Shown one piece after another: positions 1-5,276 of a DNA stretch of 5,510 nucleotides. Under the pieces are notes generated by a model. That model saw nothing but the letters and a program-made list of their open reading frames with translations. It did no database searches and was not told where the DNA came from. The position numbers and the translations under genes were made by a program. The DNA lies in NCBI GenBank assembly GCA_964195405.1, contig CAXMPK010000207.1, forward strand, positions 1 through 5,510. Reading direction: 5' to 3'. Origin of the DNA: CAXMPK01 sp964195405 (lineage in GTDB: Bacteria; Actinomycetota; Acidimicrobiia; Spongiisociales; ZC4RG35). Position 1 is the first letter of the stretch. Each line of letters opens with the position of its first letter.

Positions 1-42
1 CTCATAATGACCTGTCGACCCCACCCACCCATTTGGCGGACC

Positions 43-101
43 GTGTGACCTAATAAGAGCCTGTCCACCGCTCAGGTGTGACCCATCCCAGTCCTGTCCA
101 C
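43..101. repeat. short direct repeat, two copies 33 bp apart
   Basis: GTGTGACC, nine variable bases, then CCTGTCCAC occurs at 43-68 and again at 76-101. A weaker third relative (ATAATGACCTGTCGACC) lies at 4-20. No gene is visible in 1-245. The repeats could be the end of a mobile element or of a gene array lying to the left, or protein-binding sites. I do not recognise them. The arrangement is seen directly; any role is unknown. Confidence 0.45.
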
Positions 102-115
102 AAACCGCCGGCACC

Positions 116-177
116 TTGACATAAGAGAATCATTATGTGCGCCCGAGCTAACCGCCCATAACTGCCGTTATGTGCGG
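116..177 (+). repeat. paired-palindrome element, copy A (degenerate, shortened)
   Basis: The right palindrome (152-177) is well preserved: CCGCCCATAAC, TGCC, GTTATGTGCGG. The left palindrome (about 116-142) keeps CATAA...CATTATGTGCGC but has an altered, longer centre (GAGAAT), and the spacer between the two is only 9 bp instead of 19. It lies upstream of the cyclase-domain gene, in the same orientation as the other copies. It is either a diverged copy or a boundary copy of the array. Confidence 0.75.
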
Positions 178-185
178 CTGTGTGA

Positions 186-225
186 GCAGTTTGACTGCGG
201 TAAACCCTCGCGGCTTGGGTTACCG
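186..225. promoter_or_regulatory. inverted repeats upstream of the cyclase-domain gene
   Basis: Two dyads lie in the 68 bp between repeat A and the ATG at 246. GCAGT-TTG-ACTGC occupies 186-198. CGGTAAACCC (198-207) pairs with GGGTTACCG (217-225), nine base pairs with one bulged A and a 9-base loop. There is no T tract, so a terminator is unlikely. They could be operators or a 5' untranslated hairpin. No convincing -35/-10 pair is visible; TATGGT at 234-239, six bases before the ATG, is a possible -10 of a leaderless transcript. Confidence 0.4.
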
Positions 226-245
226 GGGGGCGGTATGGTCGCCAC

Positions 246-1097
246 ATGAGCCAGGTCTACCGACGCAACGTTGATGAACCTGACGAAGTCATTGAGGTGG
301 AGAGAGCAAGGTCGGAAATCACCAGTCTTGGCGGTGTGACCCTTTCCCATGACATTCAGGAGCCTGGGTGGCGCTGGGCGGAACATGTGGGTCCCGTTGT
401 GGGCACTGGATGGTGCGAAACACATCACGTTGGCTATGTGCTGAAGGGACACATGCGAATGTTGATGAAGGATGGCACTGAGTTCGATTTACGACCGGGC
501 GATTTGATGGACATCCCGGCTGGGCACGACGGTTGGGTTCTTGGCGACGAACCCTGTGAAATGTTGATCTGGATGGGTGGGAAGACATGGCTCAGCCCGC
601 TCCACACGCTGAAGGAACGAGTCCTGGTGACGCTGTTGTTCACTGACATTGTTGACTCAACCGGATTGGCCAGTCGCTTGGGTGACCAGAGGTGGACCGA
701 CCTCTTAGCCAGTCACGACCAGAGAATTGCCGACGCGGTTGACCGCTATCGAGGTCAGATGGTCAAGCTGACCGGAGACGGCGTTCTGGCCGTCTTCGAC
801 GGTGCTGCCAGGGCAATCAGATGCGCGATGGCATGTCAGCAGGTCGCAAAGGATCTCGATCTGAACATTCGTGCAGCAGTTCACACTGGTGAAGTCGAAC
901 TGGCCGGCGATGAGATACACGGCCTGGCAGTCCATGAGGCGTCGCGGATGATGTCCCAAGCCGAACCGGGAGAAGTTCTCGTCTCCGATTTCACCAAGGT
1001 CTTCGCCGCTGACTCTGAACTGCAATTTGAGGACAAAGGCAAAGTCGAGTTACGTGGGTTGGACGAACCGATGCGGCTCCATTCGGTGTCCAACTGA
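246..1097 (+). CDS. cupin plus class III adenylate/guanylate cyclase-domain protein
   Basis: This 283-residue protein appears soluble, with no signal peptide or membrane helix. Residues about 45-112 look like a single cupin barrel: H60-H61 in the first motif region, and RPGDLMDIPAGHDGW at 83-97 as the second motif. Residues 126-275 are a class III nucleotidyl cyclase domain. FTDIVDST carries the first metal Asp (D134), and K174 with TGDG D178 supply a purine-contact Lys and the second metal Asp in the usual K-x3-D spacing. R234 in the EASR motif fits the transition-state Arg. The Asn normally four residues before that Arg is His230, and the second purine-specifying position is Glu223. Both changes leave activity and substrate (ATP or GTP) uncertain. 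I infer that the cupin senses a small ligand and controls the cyclase. The start is the only in-frame ATG that fits, and it has no Shine-Dalgarno sequence. The gene stands alone between repeat copies A and B. Confidence 0.88.
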   Translation: MSQVYRRNVDEPDEVIEVERARSEITSLGGVTLSHDIQEPGWRWAEHVGPVVGTGWCETHHVGYVLKGHMRMLMKDGTEFDLRPGDLMDIPAGHDGWVLGDEPCEMLIWMGGKTWLSPLHTLKERVLVTLLFTDIVDSTGLASRLGDQRWTDLLASHDQRIADAVDRYRGQMVKLTGDGVLAVFDGAARAIRCAMACQQVAKDLDLNIRAAVHTGEVELAGDEIHGLAVHEASRMMSQAEPGEVLVSDFTKVFAADSELQFEDKGKVELRGLDEPMRLHSVSN

Positions 1098-1152
1098 GCA
1101 GAGAAGAGAACTGAAAGCACGACACTGGTCGAGTCGAAGAAAGCCATGTAGC

Positions 1153-1223
1153 GCGCTCATAACCGGCATTATGTGCGGTCACTTGCCACGTTGACTAGCC
1201 CACATAAGTGCCGTTATGTGCGG
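1153..1223 (+). repeat. paired-palindrome element, copy B (71 bp)
   Basis: The left palindrome (1153-1178) and right palindrome (1198-1223) are separated by 19 bp. Arms are [G/T]CATAA...TTATGTGCGG on the left and CACATAA...TTATGTGCGG on the right, with centres CCGGCA and GTGCCG. The spacer begins TCACTTG and is close to those of copies D and E. It lies 55 bp after the cyclase-domain stop and 14 bp before the acetyltransferase ATG. The whole unit can also pair end to end, because the left ATAAC-CGGCA complements the right TGCC-GTTAT. Confidence 0.9.
1191..1220 (+). promoter_or_regulatory. possible promoter inside repeat copy B
   Basis: TTGACT at 1191-1196 matches a -35 box, and TATGTG (1215-1220, 18-bp spacer) or TTATGT (1214-1219, 17-bp spacer) is a weak -10. 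The start of transcription would fall about 10 bases before the acetyltransferase ATG at 1238. The TTGACT arises from base changes in the spacer that copies D and E lack (they read CTGAAT). The -10 match is poor, so this is a tentative call. Confidence 0.25.
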
Positions 1224-1237
1224 CTTGAACGCAGGTT

Positions 1238-1705
1238 ATGGTCGGCTGGATGGAAGATCCTTTCGTACCGCTGAGCTTCGAAGTTCCGGATTCTTACGCC
1301 TGGTCTGAGTTTCATCTGGAACCGTTGGGCGAGAACCACAACGAGCGTGATCACGCTGCATGGACGTCGAGCATCGACCACATCCGGTCTACTCCCGGAT
1401 TCGATGAACAAGAAGAGAAAGTTTGGCCGGTGGCTATGACGTTGGAAGCGAACTTGGAGGATCTGGTCCGACACGCCAAGGACTTTGAGGAGCGCAGGGG
1501 CTTCACTTATTCGATCCTCGAAGGTGACGATGTCATCGGCTGTATCTACATCTATCCAGGTCGCAGCCCGGACCGCGACGCAGTAGTCAGCTCATGGGTG
1601 CGTGAGAGTCGTGCCGAGTTAGATGCGGCGGTTTGGGAGGCGTTGTCTACGTGGATCGATAAGGCATGGCCTTTCTCGAATCCGCACTACGCAGCGAGAG
1701 GGTAA
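1238..1705 (+). CDS. GNAT-family N-acetyltransferase-like protein
   Basis: This 155-residue protein resembles a recurrent actinobacterial family annotated as N-acetyltransferase. The recognisable core is FTYSILEGDDVIGCIYIYPG (about 89-108), which fits the beta-4 strand region of the GNAT fold. WVRESRAELDAAVWEALSTW (120-139) and a final WPFSNPHYAARG follow. The classical acetyl-CoA loop (Q/R-x-x-G-x-G/A) is not evident, so catalysis is inferred from family resemblance and the substrate is unknown. The start could also be the ATG at 1250 (MEDPFVPL), since neither start has a good Shine-Dalgarno sequence. The first start leaves only 14 bp after repeat B, and the TAA stop is one base from repeat C. 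The gene thus fills its interval almost completely, as a gene cassette would. Confidence 0.75.
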   Translation: MVGWMEDPFVPLSFEVPDSYAWSEFHLEPLGENHNERDHAAWTSSIDHIRSTPGFDEQEEKVWPVAMTLEANLEDLVRHAKDFEERRGFTYSILEGDDVIGCIYIYPGRSPDRDAVVSSWVRESRAELDAAVWEALSTWIDKAWPFSNPHYAARG

Positions 1706-1706
1706 G

Positions 1707-1777
1707 CCGCCCATAACCGGCATTATGTACGGCCTTTGGCCTCCGACTCAGCCGCCCATAAGTGCCGTTATGTGCGG
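1707..1777 (+). repeat. paired-palindrome element, copy C (71 bp)
   Basis: The left palindrome (1707-1732) has arms CCGCCCATAA and TTATGTACGG. The right palindrome (1752-1777) has arms CCGCCCATAA and TTATGTGCGG. The 19-bp spacer (CCTTTGGCCTCCGACTCAG) is unrelated in sequence to that of B, D and E but has exactly the same length. It begins one base after the TAA of the acetyltransferase gene. Confidence 0.9.
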
Positions 1778-1834
1778 GTCGGACGCGCACCCACGACAGG
1801 TTCCGGGTCTGGGTGCTGCTACGTGAAGGAGGAC

Positions 1835-1865
1835 TTGACTTTAAGTTAAGTTGAGGTTGTAGCTT
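1835..1865 (+). promoter_or_regulatory. MerR/SoxR-type promoter and operator of the dehalogenase gene
   Basis: A -35 box TTGACT (1835-1840) and a -10-like TAGCTT (1860-1865) are separated by 19 bp. That over-long spacing is typical of promoters activated by MerR-family regulators through DNA distortion. The spacer region carries the dyad CTTTAAGTTAAGTTGAGG (1839-1856), which agrees with the well-known SoxR box CCTCAAGTTAACTTGAGG at 15 of 18 positions. An overlapping imperfect palindrome ACTTGACTTTAAGTTAAGT (1833-1851) is also visible. Initiation 6-7 bases after the -10 would fall at the ATG at 1872, giving a leaderless mRNA. AGGAGG at 1827-1832 is upstream of the promoter and cannot serve this start. 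The regulator is not encoded in the window. Confidence 0.65.
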
Positions 1866-1871
1866 CACATC

Positions 1872-2729
1872 ATGTCGATTGATTTCGCGCCATCTCCTGA
1901 CCTGTTTCCGTTTGATTCGAATTGGTTTGAGTCCTCCGTTGGCCCGGTTCATTACATCGATGAGGGCGGCGGTCGTCCGATTGTGTTTTGTCATGGGCAA
2001 CCGATGTGGAGTTTTCTCTACAGGAACATCGTCATCGGGCTGCGTGACCAGTTTCGATGTATAGCTATGGACTACCCGGGTTATGGGCTGTCTGTCCGTC
2101 CTGACGGCTATCGGTATACACCCGAAGAGCATGCTCGAATAGTTGGGGAGCTAGTGGACCATTTGGGGTTAGATGACATGGTGGTGATGGGTCATGACTG
2201 GGGCGGGCCGATCAGCATGAGCATGGCGGCAGCCAGGGCCGACCGTGTCTCTGGGGTCGTTTTGGGCAACACTTGGTTTTGGAAGAACCCCGGTTGGATG
2301 ATGCGCACGTTCAGCAGGTTCATGACAACTGGGTTCATGCAGCGTCGAATCGTGGAGAACAACTGGTTTGTCGAAACGGGGATTGGTAGTGGAGCGGCAA
2401 CAAAGCTCTCCGACCCGGTCATGGAGCATTACAGGGCGGTCCAACCAACCCCTGAGATGCGAGTCGGATTGGCCCAGGCTCCACGGGACATTCTAGATTC
2501 CGGAGACTGGCTCCAAGACCTCGAAGCTCAGGTGAAAGCGAACCTGGCCTCCAAACCAGCATTGCTCGTATGGGGAATGAAGGACCGGGCGTTCCGCCCA
2601 AAATTCCTTACCCAAATGAAGCAGATCTTCTCCGACCAGGTTGTGGTCGAACTATCCGATGCCAAGCACTACATCCAAGAAGACGCCCCCGACAAGATCA
2701 TCACGGCTATCGCCAAGCGATTCGAATGA
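1872..2729 (+). CDS. haloalkane dehalogenase-like alpha/beta hydrolase
   Basis: At 285 residues this is close to the usual 290-310 of haloalkane dehalogenases, which hydrolyse carbon-halogen bonds to an alcohol and halide in the cytoplasm. The oxyanion/halide loop is HGQPMWSFLYRN (41-52). The nucleophile elbow GHDWGG (107-112) provides nucleophile D109 and halide-binding W110. D248 in LLVWGMKDRA fits the catalytic acid after the later strand, and H276 in LSDAKHYIQED is the general base. Asp as the acid at that position, and HGQPxWSxLYR instead of HGNPTSS, point to the DhlA-like subfamily (HLD-I) rather than the DhaA/LinB type. Q43 replaces the Glu of DhlA. The cap includes GNTWFWKNPGWM, with W135/W137 as candidate second halide ligands. 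Members of this fold can be epoxide or ester hydrolases, but the Asp-Trp pair favours dehalogenase. It is flanked by repeats C and D and has its own MerR-type promoter. Confidence 0.88.
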   Translation: MSIDFAPSPDLFPFDSNWFESSVGPVHYIDEGGGRPIVFCHGQPMWSFLYRNIVIGLRDQFRCIAMDYPGYGLSVRPDGYRYTPEEHARIVGELVDHLGLDDMVVMGHDWGGPISMSMAAARADRVSGVVLGNTWFWKNPGWMMRTFSRFMTTGFMQRRIVENNWFVETGIGSGAATKLSDPVMEHYRAVQPTPEMRVGLAQAPRDILDSGDWLQDLEAQVKANLASKPALLVWGMKDRAFRPKFLTQMKQIFSDQVVVELSDAKHYIQEDAPDKIITAIAKRFE

Positions 2730-2748
2730 CGTCCTACCAACCCGACAC

Positions 2749-2819
2749 CCGCCCATAACCGGCATTATGTGCGGTCACTTGTCACGCTGAATAGCGCACA
2801 TAAGTGCCGTTATGTGCGC
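2749..2819 (+). repeat. paired-palindrome element, copy D (71 bp)
   Basis: The left palindrome (2749-2774) has arms CCGCCCATAA and TTATGTGCGG around CCGGCA. The right palindrome (2794-2819) has arms GCGCACATAA and TTATGTGCGC around GTGCCG. The 19-bp spacer TCACTTGTCACGCTGAATA differs from that of copy E at two positions. The outer bases of the right palindrome changed together (GCGC...GCGC against CCGC...GCGG elsewhere), so pairing is kept. It begins 20 bp after the dehalogenase stop. Confidence 0.9.
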
Positions 2820-2996
2820 TTTCTGCCAAGGCCTGAGATCGCCCGATAGCAGCGAGGTGCCTCGTTTCGAGCGGTCCGTTGAGATGGTGTATGGCCTGTT
2901 CTATTAGGCCAGTTGTATGGCGTATTCAACCTTTCCACTGGGAGCCTGTTTTCTCGGAAAGCATCCCGTTCAACCTTGCGTAGGTGGCCAAAGCGA
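2820..2996. other. intergenic stretch without a gene; weak hairpin at 2892-2911
   Basis: This 177-bp gap lies between repeat D and the end of the minus-strand sensor gene. I see no convincing gene. TGGCCT-GTTCTATT-AGGCCA (2892-2911) is a perfect 6-bp stem with an 8-base loop, about 85 bp beyond the sensor stop. It lacks a U tract on either strand, so it is at best a weak candidate for the end of the sigma-sensor transcript. A second small dyad, CGAGG-TG-CCTCG, lies at 2853-2864. Confidence 0.3.
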
Positions 2997-4505
2997 TCAG
3001 CCAATGTCGGCAGGCGAGGTCGCTGCGCGTATCTCCTCTAACGCTGGCACAGAGTCTGTGAGGAGCATGATCCGATACGATCTGCCGAACACTGTGTGGT
3101 ACTCGGGTGAGAAGCTGATCTCGCCAAAGAGTGTCGGCTCGTTGCTGAAGCTCTGGATGAAATCGGCTACGAGAACAGAGTCTGTGCCGAGCCCTCTATA
3201 GGGGTGCAGAGGAAACTGATCATATTGGTCTGTGCCGGTCGCCTCGACTGCATTAGCGAAGGCATCGACCGCCTCGGCGCCCCCGAGGAACCCGCTGGTC
3301 GCAGGTGCTCCACCTCGGGCGGTCATCTCTGCGATGAACTCGTTAGCCACGTCATTCGGATCATCTCCGAACACCGACAACGACGCGTTGTAGTAAAGAC
3401 CGCTGACGCCTTCCGGAACCCAGGATGTTCCGTCACACGCCGACGAGCACACGATCGGAGTGTCGTCATCCAGATTGCGGAGGCCGGACACGAACGCAGC
3501 CATATCGGCGACGCCAGTGGAGATGACGATTACATCTTTATCTGTGTTGGCGACTGCGGTCGCCACATTCTCGATCGTCCCGTCAGATCCTGTGTACTCC
3601 TCGGTAGCAACAACGGTGCCTCCGAGCTCCTGAAAACGGACGTCGAATGCGTCGACCACATCCTGGAAGTAGATCCGAAGGTTGTCCTTGACGACGACTG
3701 CGTTTTCCCAGCCTCGGTCAGTGGCGAATTCGGCGAGGACTGCTCCTTCGTCCTGCGCCACATTCCCAAAGCTGAATGCGATATGGCCGGCGACGTCACC
3801 CGGTTCCTTTGATCCCATGCGATCAGTCCCGATACACGGTGCAACGGCGAGCACAGCATGAGTCACAGCCTCCTGTATTGCAGGCTCGGCAGAGTCGAAG
3901 TCACAAGACACCATCAGCATCACGGCACGCTGTTCAATCAGATCCAGCGCGGCAGATTTCGTCTGATCGGGGTCCAGCGCGGTGTCGATTGTGATGAGTT
4001 TTAGCGGTCTGCCCAGAACGCCTCCGTCGGCGTTGATGCGGTCGACCATGATTTGAGCCGCCAGGTTCGGTGGGCCATCGACCGCAGCCATACGCTGGCT
4101 CTGATCGATCGCCGCGCCAATGATGATCGGCTCCCCGGATGCTGGTCTAACCGTCGCGACAGGAGCAGCCTCGGTTGTAGGAACCACATTCGCGACGGTG
4201 GTAGGTGCCGCGTCCGCGATAGTTGATTGTGTCAATTGGGCGGCTGGCGGTGCCTCCTCAGTGTTCTGAGTCACCAAGACGATCGCGGCTCCCAAAATGA
4301 CTGCTGCTGCTACGGCGACGAGCCACGGCATCATCGACCGCTTCTCGTCCTTCGATTCTGTCTCTAGCTGTGACACTTCGCTGCTCCTTTGCTCAACAGT
4401 TGCGAGGTAGGCAGCGACCTCGACTTCGGTCACTTCGTAGGAGTCGAGATCCGGGACCGGATTCGCCTCGTCCATCAACGCGACAGCTTGTGCTTCTGTG
4501 GTCAC
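2997..4505 (-). CDS. membrane-anchored periplasmic-binding-protein-like sensor, candidate anti-sigma factor
   Basis: The protein has 502 residues from the preferred GTG at 4505, or 503 from the GTG at 4508. Four parts are visible: an acidic cytoplasmic N-terminus of about 58 residues with the motif DEANPVPDLDSYEVTEVEVAAYL; one membrane helix (about 60-79, PWLVAVAAAVILGAAIVLVT) after a KDEKR cluster; a Thr/Ala/Pro-rich linker (about 80-125); and a type I solute-binding fold of the branched-chain amino acid (Peripla_BP_6) kind from about 126 to the end, starting EPIIIGAAIDQSQRM and including INADGGVLGRPLKLITIDTA. It lacks a lipobox Cys, so it is not a classical ABC-transporter lipoprotein, and no permease or ATPase genes are nearby. 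Four-base overlap with the ECF sigma gene and the expected inside-to-outside topology suggest it binds the sigma factor inside and a ligand outside. The N-terminus has no His or Cys, so the zinc anti-sigma motif is absent. The fold is clear; the anti-sigma role is inferred. Confidence 0.82.
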   Translation of the reverse strand: MTTEAQAVALMDEANPVPDLDSYEVTEVEVAAYLATVEQRSSEVSQLETESKDEKRSMMPWLVAVAAAVILGAAIVLVTQNTEEAPPAAQLTQSTIADAAPTTVANVVPTTEAAPVATVRPASGEPIIIGAAIDQSQRMAAVDGPPNLAAQIMVDRINADGGVLGRPLKLITIDTALDPDQTKSAALDLIEQRAVMLMVSCDFDSAEPAIQEAVTHAVLAVAPCIGTDRMGSKEPGDVAGHIAFSFGNVAQDEGAVLAEFATDRGWENAVVVKDNLRIYFQDVVDAFDVRFQELGGTVVATEEYTGSDGTIENVATAVANTDKDVIVISTGVADMAAFVSGLRNLDDDTPIVCSSACDGTSWVPEGVSGLYYNASLSVFGDDPNDVANEFIAEMTARGGAPATSGFLGGAEAVDAFANAVEATGTDQYDQFPLHPYRGLGTDSVLVADFIQSFSNEPTLFGEISFSPEYHTVFGRSYRIMLLTDSVPALEEIRAATSPADIG

Positions 4506-5050
4506 CACGCACCTCCTTTCTGAGTAACGGATGACGGCTTGCGTCTCGGCTTGAGACGGTCGTATTCGTTCGCGAGTCTTCTGCGAGCCCGAGAAAGCCG
4601 CTGGTTGACCGCGTCCCTGGAAACGTCAAGAGTCAGGGCGACGCTGGAACTATCGAGCTCTTCCCATATGGATAGACGAAGAATCTCCTGATCTGAGCGG
4701 CTGAGTTTTTTCAACGCCTTAAGAATCTCAACTGCCTCCTGACGCATAACCACCACATCGTCAGGAGGTGGAGACGACTCCACACCGATCGATTCGAGTT
4801 TGCGGGCCAGTTTCTCTCGTCTCGAAATCCCCCGCCAAATATTCGAAACCACTCCATACGCCACCGAATACAGCCACGGAAGCGCCTCACCGCCCACAGG
4901 AACCTCGTCGATCCTCCGCCAAGCGACGAGAAACACCTCGGCAGTTGCGTCATCGACCCGATCCACCGATGTCCGGCGGTGACAGTACGCATGAACCGCC
5001 TTGAAATAGGCGGCATAGACCTGGGCGAATCTGGCGTCAGCCGAAGACAT
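4502..5050 (-). CDS. ECF-type RNA polymerase sigma factor (sigma-70 family)
   Basis: This 182-residue protein has the two-domain layout of group 4 sigma factors. Region 2 spans about 8-78 (FAQVYAAYFKAVHAYCHRR, then DATAEVFLVAWRRIDEVP, and LPWLYSVAYGVVSNIWR for -10 recognition and core binding). A linker rich in Ser/Pro/Asp follows, then region 4 at about 104-160 (LKKLSRSDQEILRLSIWEELDSSSVALTL, with helix-turn-helix VSRDAVNQRLSRARRRL) for the -35 box. The C-terminus is short and basic, without the extension domains of some ECF groups. The start is ATG at 5048-5050, with no Shine-Dalgarno sequence. Its TGA stop overlaps the GTG of the downstream sensor gene (GTGA), so the pair is translationally coupled, as is common for sigma/anti-sigma partners. 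The 168 bp upstream carry a 10-bp inverted repeat that may be regulatory. Targets are unknown. Confidence 0.93.
   Translation of the reverse strand: MSSADARFAQVYAAYFKAVHAYCHRRTSVDRVDDATAEVFLVAWRRIDEVPVGGEALPWLYSVAYGVVSNIWRGISRREKLARKLESIGVESSPPPDDVVVMRQEAVEILKALKKLSRSDQEILRLSIWEELDSSSVALTLDVSRDAVNQRLSRARRRLANEYDRLKPRRKPSSVTQKGGAW
4503..4517 (-). promoter_or_regulatory. ribosome binding site and start choice for the sensor gene
   Basis: On the minus strand AGGAGG (4517-4512) is followed by TGC and two consecutive GTG codons. It is three bases from the first GTG (4508-4506) and six from the second (4505-4503). The second has better spacing and also forms a GTGA stop-start overlap with the sigma factor TGA (4504-4502), so I prefer it. 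This is the only strong Shine-Dalgarno sequence suitably placed before a gene in the window. Confidence 0.75.
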
Positions 5051-5086
5051 TCAGATCAACAATCGCCGACAACCATCTCACAACAC

Positions 5087-5156
5087 GTATAAGTCCAGCA
5101 CAGCCGACCACTGACCAAACTTTGTTGTCACCAACACACACCTACCGGACTTATAC
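5087..5156. promoter_or_regulatory. 10-bp inverted repeat upstream of the ECF sigma gene
   Basis: GTATAAGTCC (5087-5096) and its exact reverse complement GGACTTATAC (5147-5156) lie 50 bp apart in the 168-bp gap between the sigma gene and repeat E. Each arm contains TATAAG, which resembles a -10 box, pointing right at the left arm and left, toward the sigma gene, at the right arm. No good -35 is seen 17 bp upstream of the leftward copy. Possible roles are a pair of operator sites for looping, or sites used by an autoregulating sigma factor. The repeat is certain; its function is inferred. Confidence 0.4.
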
Positions 5157-5218
5157 CAACCGAGCAACGGAAACAGGACGAAACCGGGTCAGGCCAACCC
5201 GGGATCGTCCAAACTCAC

Positions 5219-5276
5219 CCGCCCATAACCGGCATTATGTGCGGTCACTTGCAACGCTGAATAGCGCCCATAAGTG
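5219..5276 (+). repeat. paired-palindrome element, copy E, interrupted by the IS element
   Basis: The left palindrome (5219-5244) is identical to that of copy D, and the 19-bp spacer differs from D at two positions. The right palindrome begins normally (GCGCCCATAAGTG, 5264-5276) but then changes abruptly to TTTCTCC instead of CCGTTATGTGCG. The missing 13 bp should lie on the other side of the IS110-family insertion, outside the window. Confidence 0.85.

Noticed and set aside
1..101. End of a second insertion sequence at the left edge
   Set aside because: The repeated CCTGTCCAC blocks are direct rather than inverted. No transposase frame is visible and no matching second end was found.
50..247. 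Small minus-strand frame spanning repeat A
   Set aside because: The sequence is low in family signal and encodes the palindromes themselves (repeated AHNG-type residues). No ribosome binding site supports it.
1098..1223. Rho-independent terminator formed by the palindromic repeats
   Set aside because: The stems are stable, but no T tract follows in either direction at any copy. They may still slow transcription or protect mRNA ends, which cannot be judged from sequence.
1647..2132. Open minus-strand frame of 161 codons
   Set aside because: It runs across the acetyltransferase 3' end, repeat C and the dehalogenase 5' end in antisense. Its translation includes repeat-derived residues and shows no family features.
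3204..3812. Open plus-strand frame of 202 codons
   Set aside because: It lies antisense within the sensor gene, whose domains, start and ribosome binding site are clear. The translation is Arg/Cys/His-rich and has no recognisable domain.
2997..4505. Ordinary ABC-transporter solute-binding lipoprotein
   Set aside because: There is no lipobox Cys after the hydrophobic segment, a cytoplasmic part of about 58 residues precedes the helix, and no permease or ATPase genes are adjacent.
116..5276. CRISPR array made of the recurring palindromic repeats
   Set aside because: The intervals between copies are about 0.5-2.4 kb and contain genes. There are no short uniform spacers and no cas genes.
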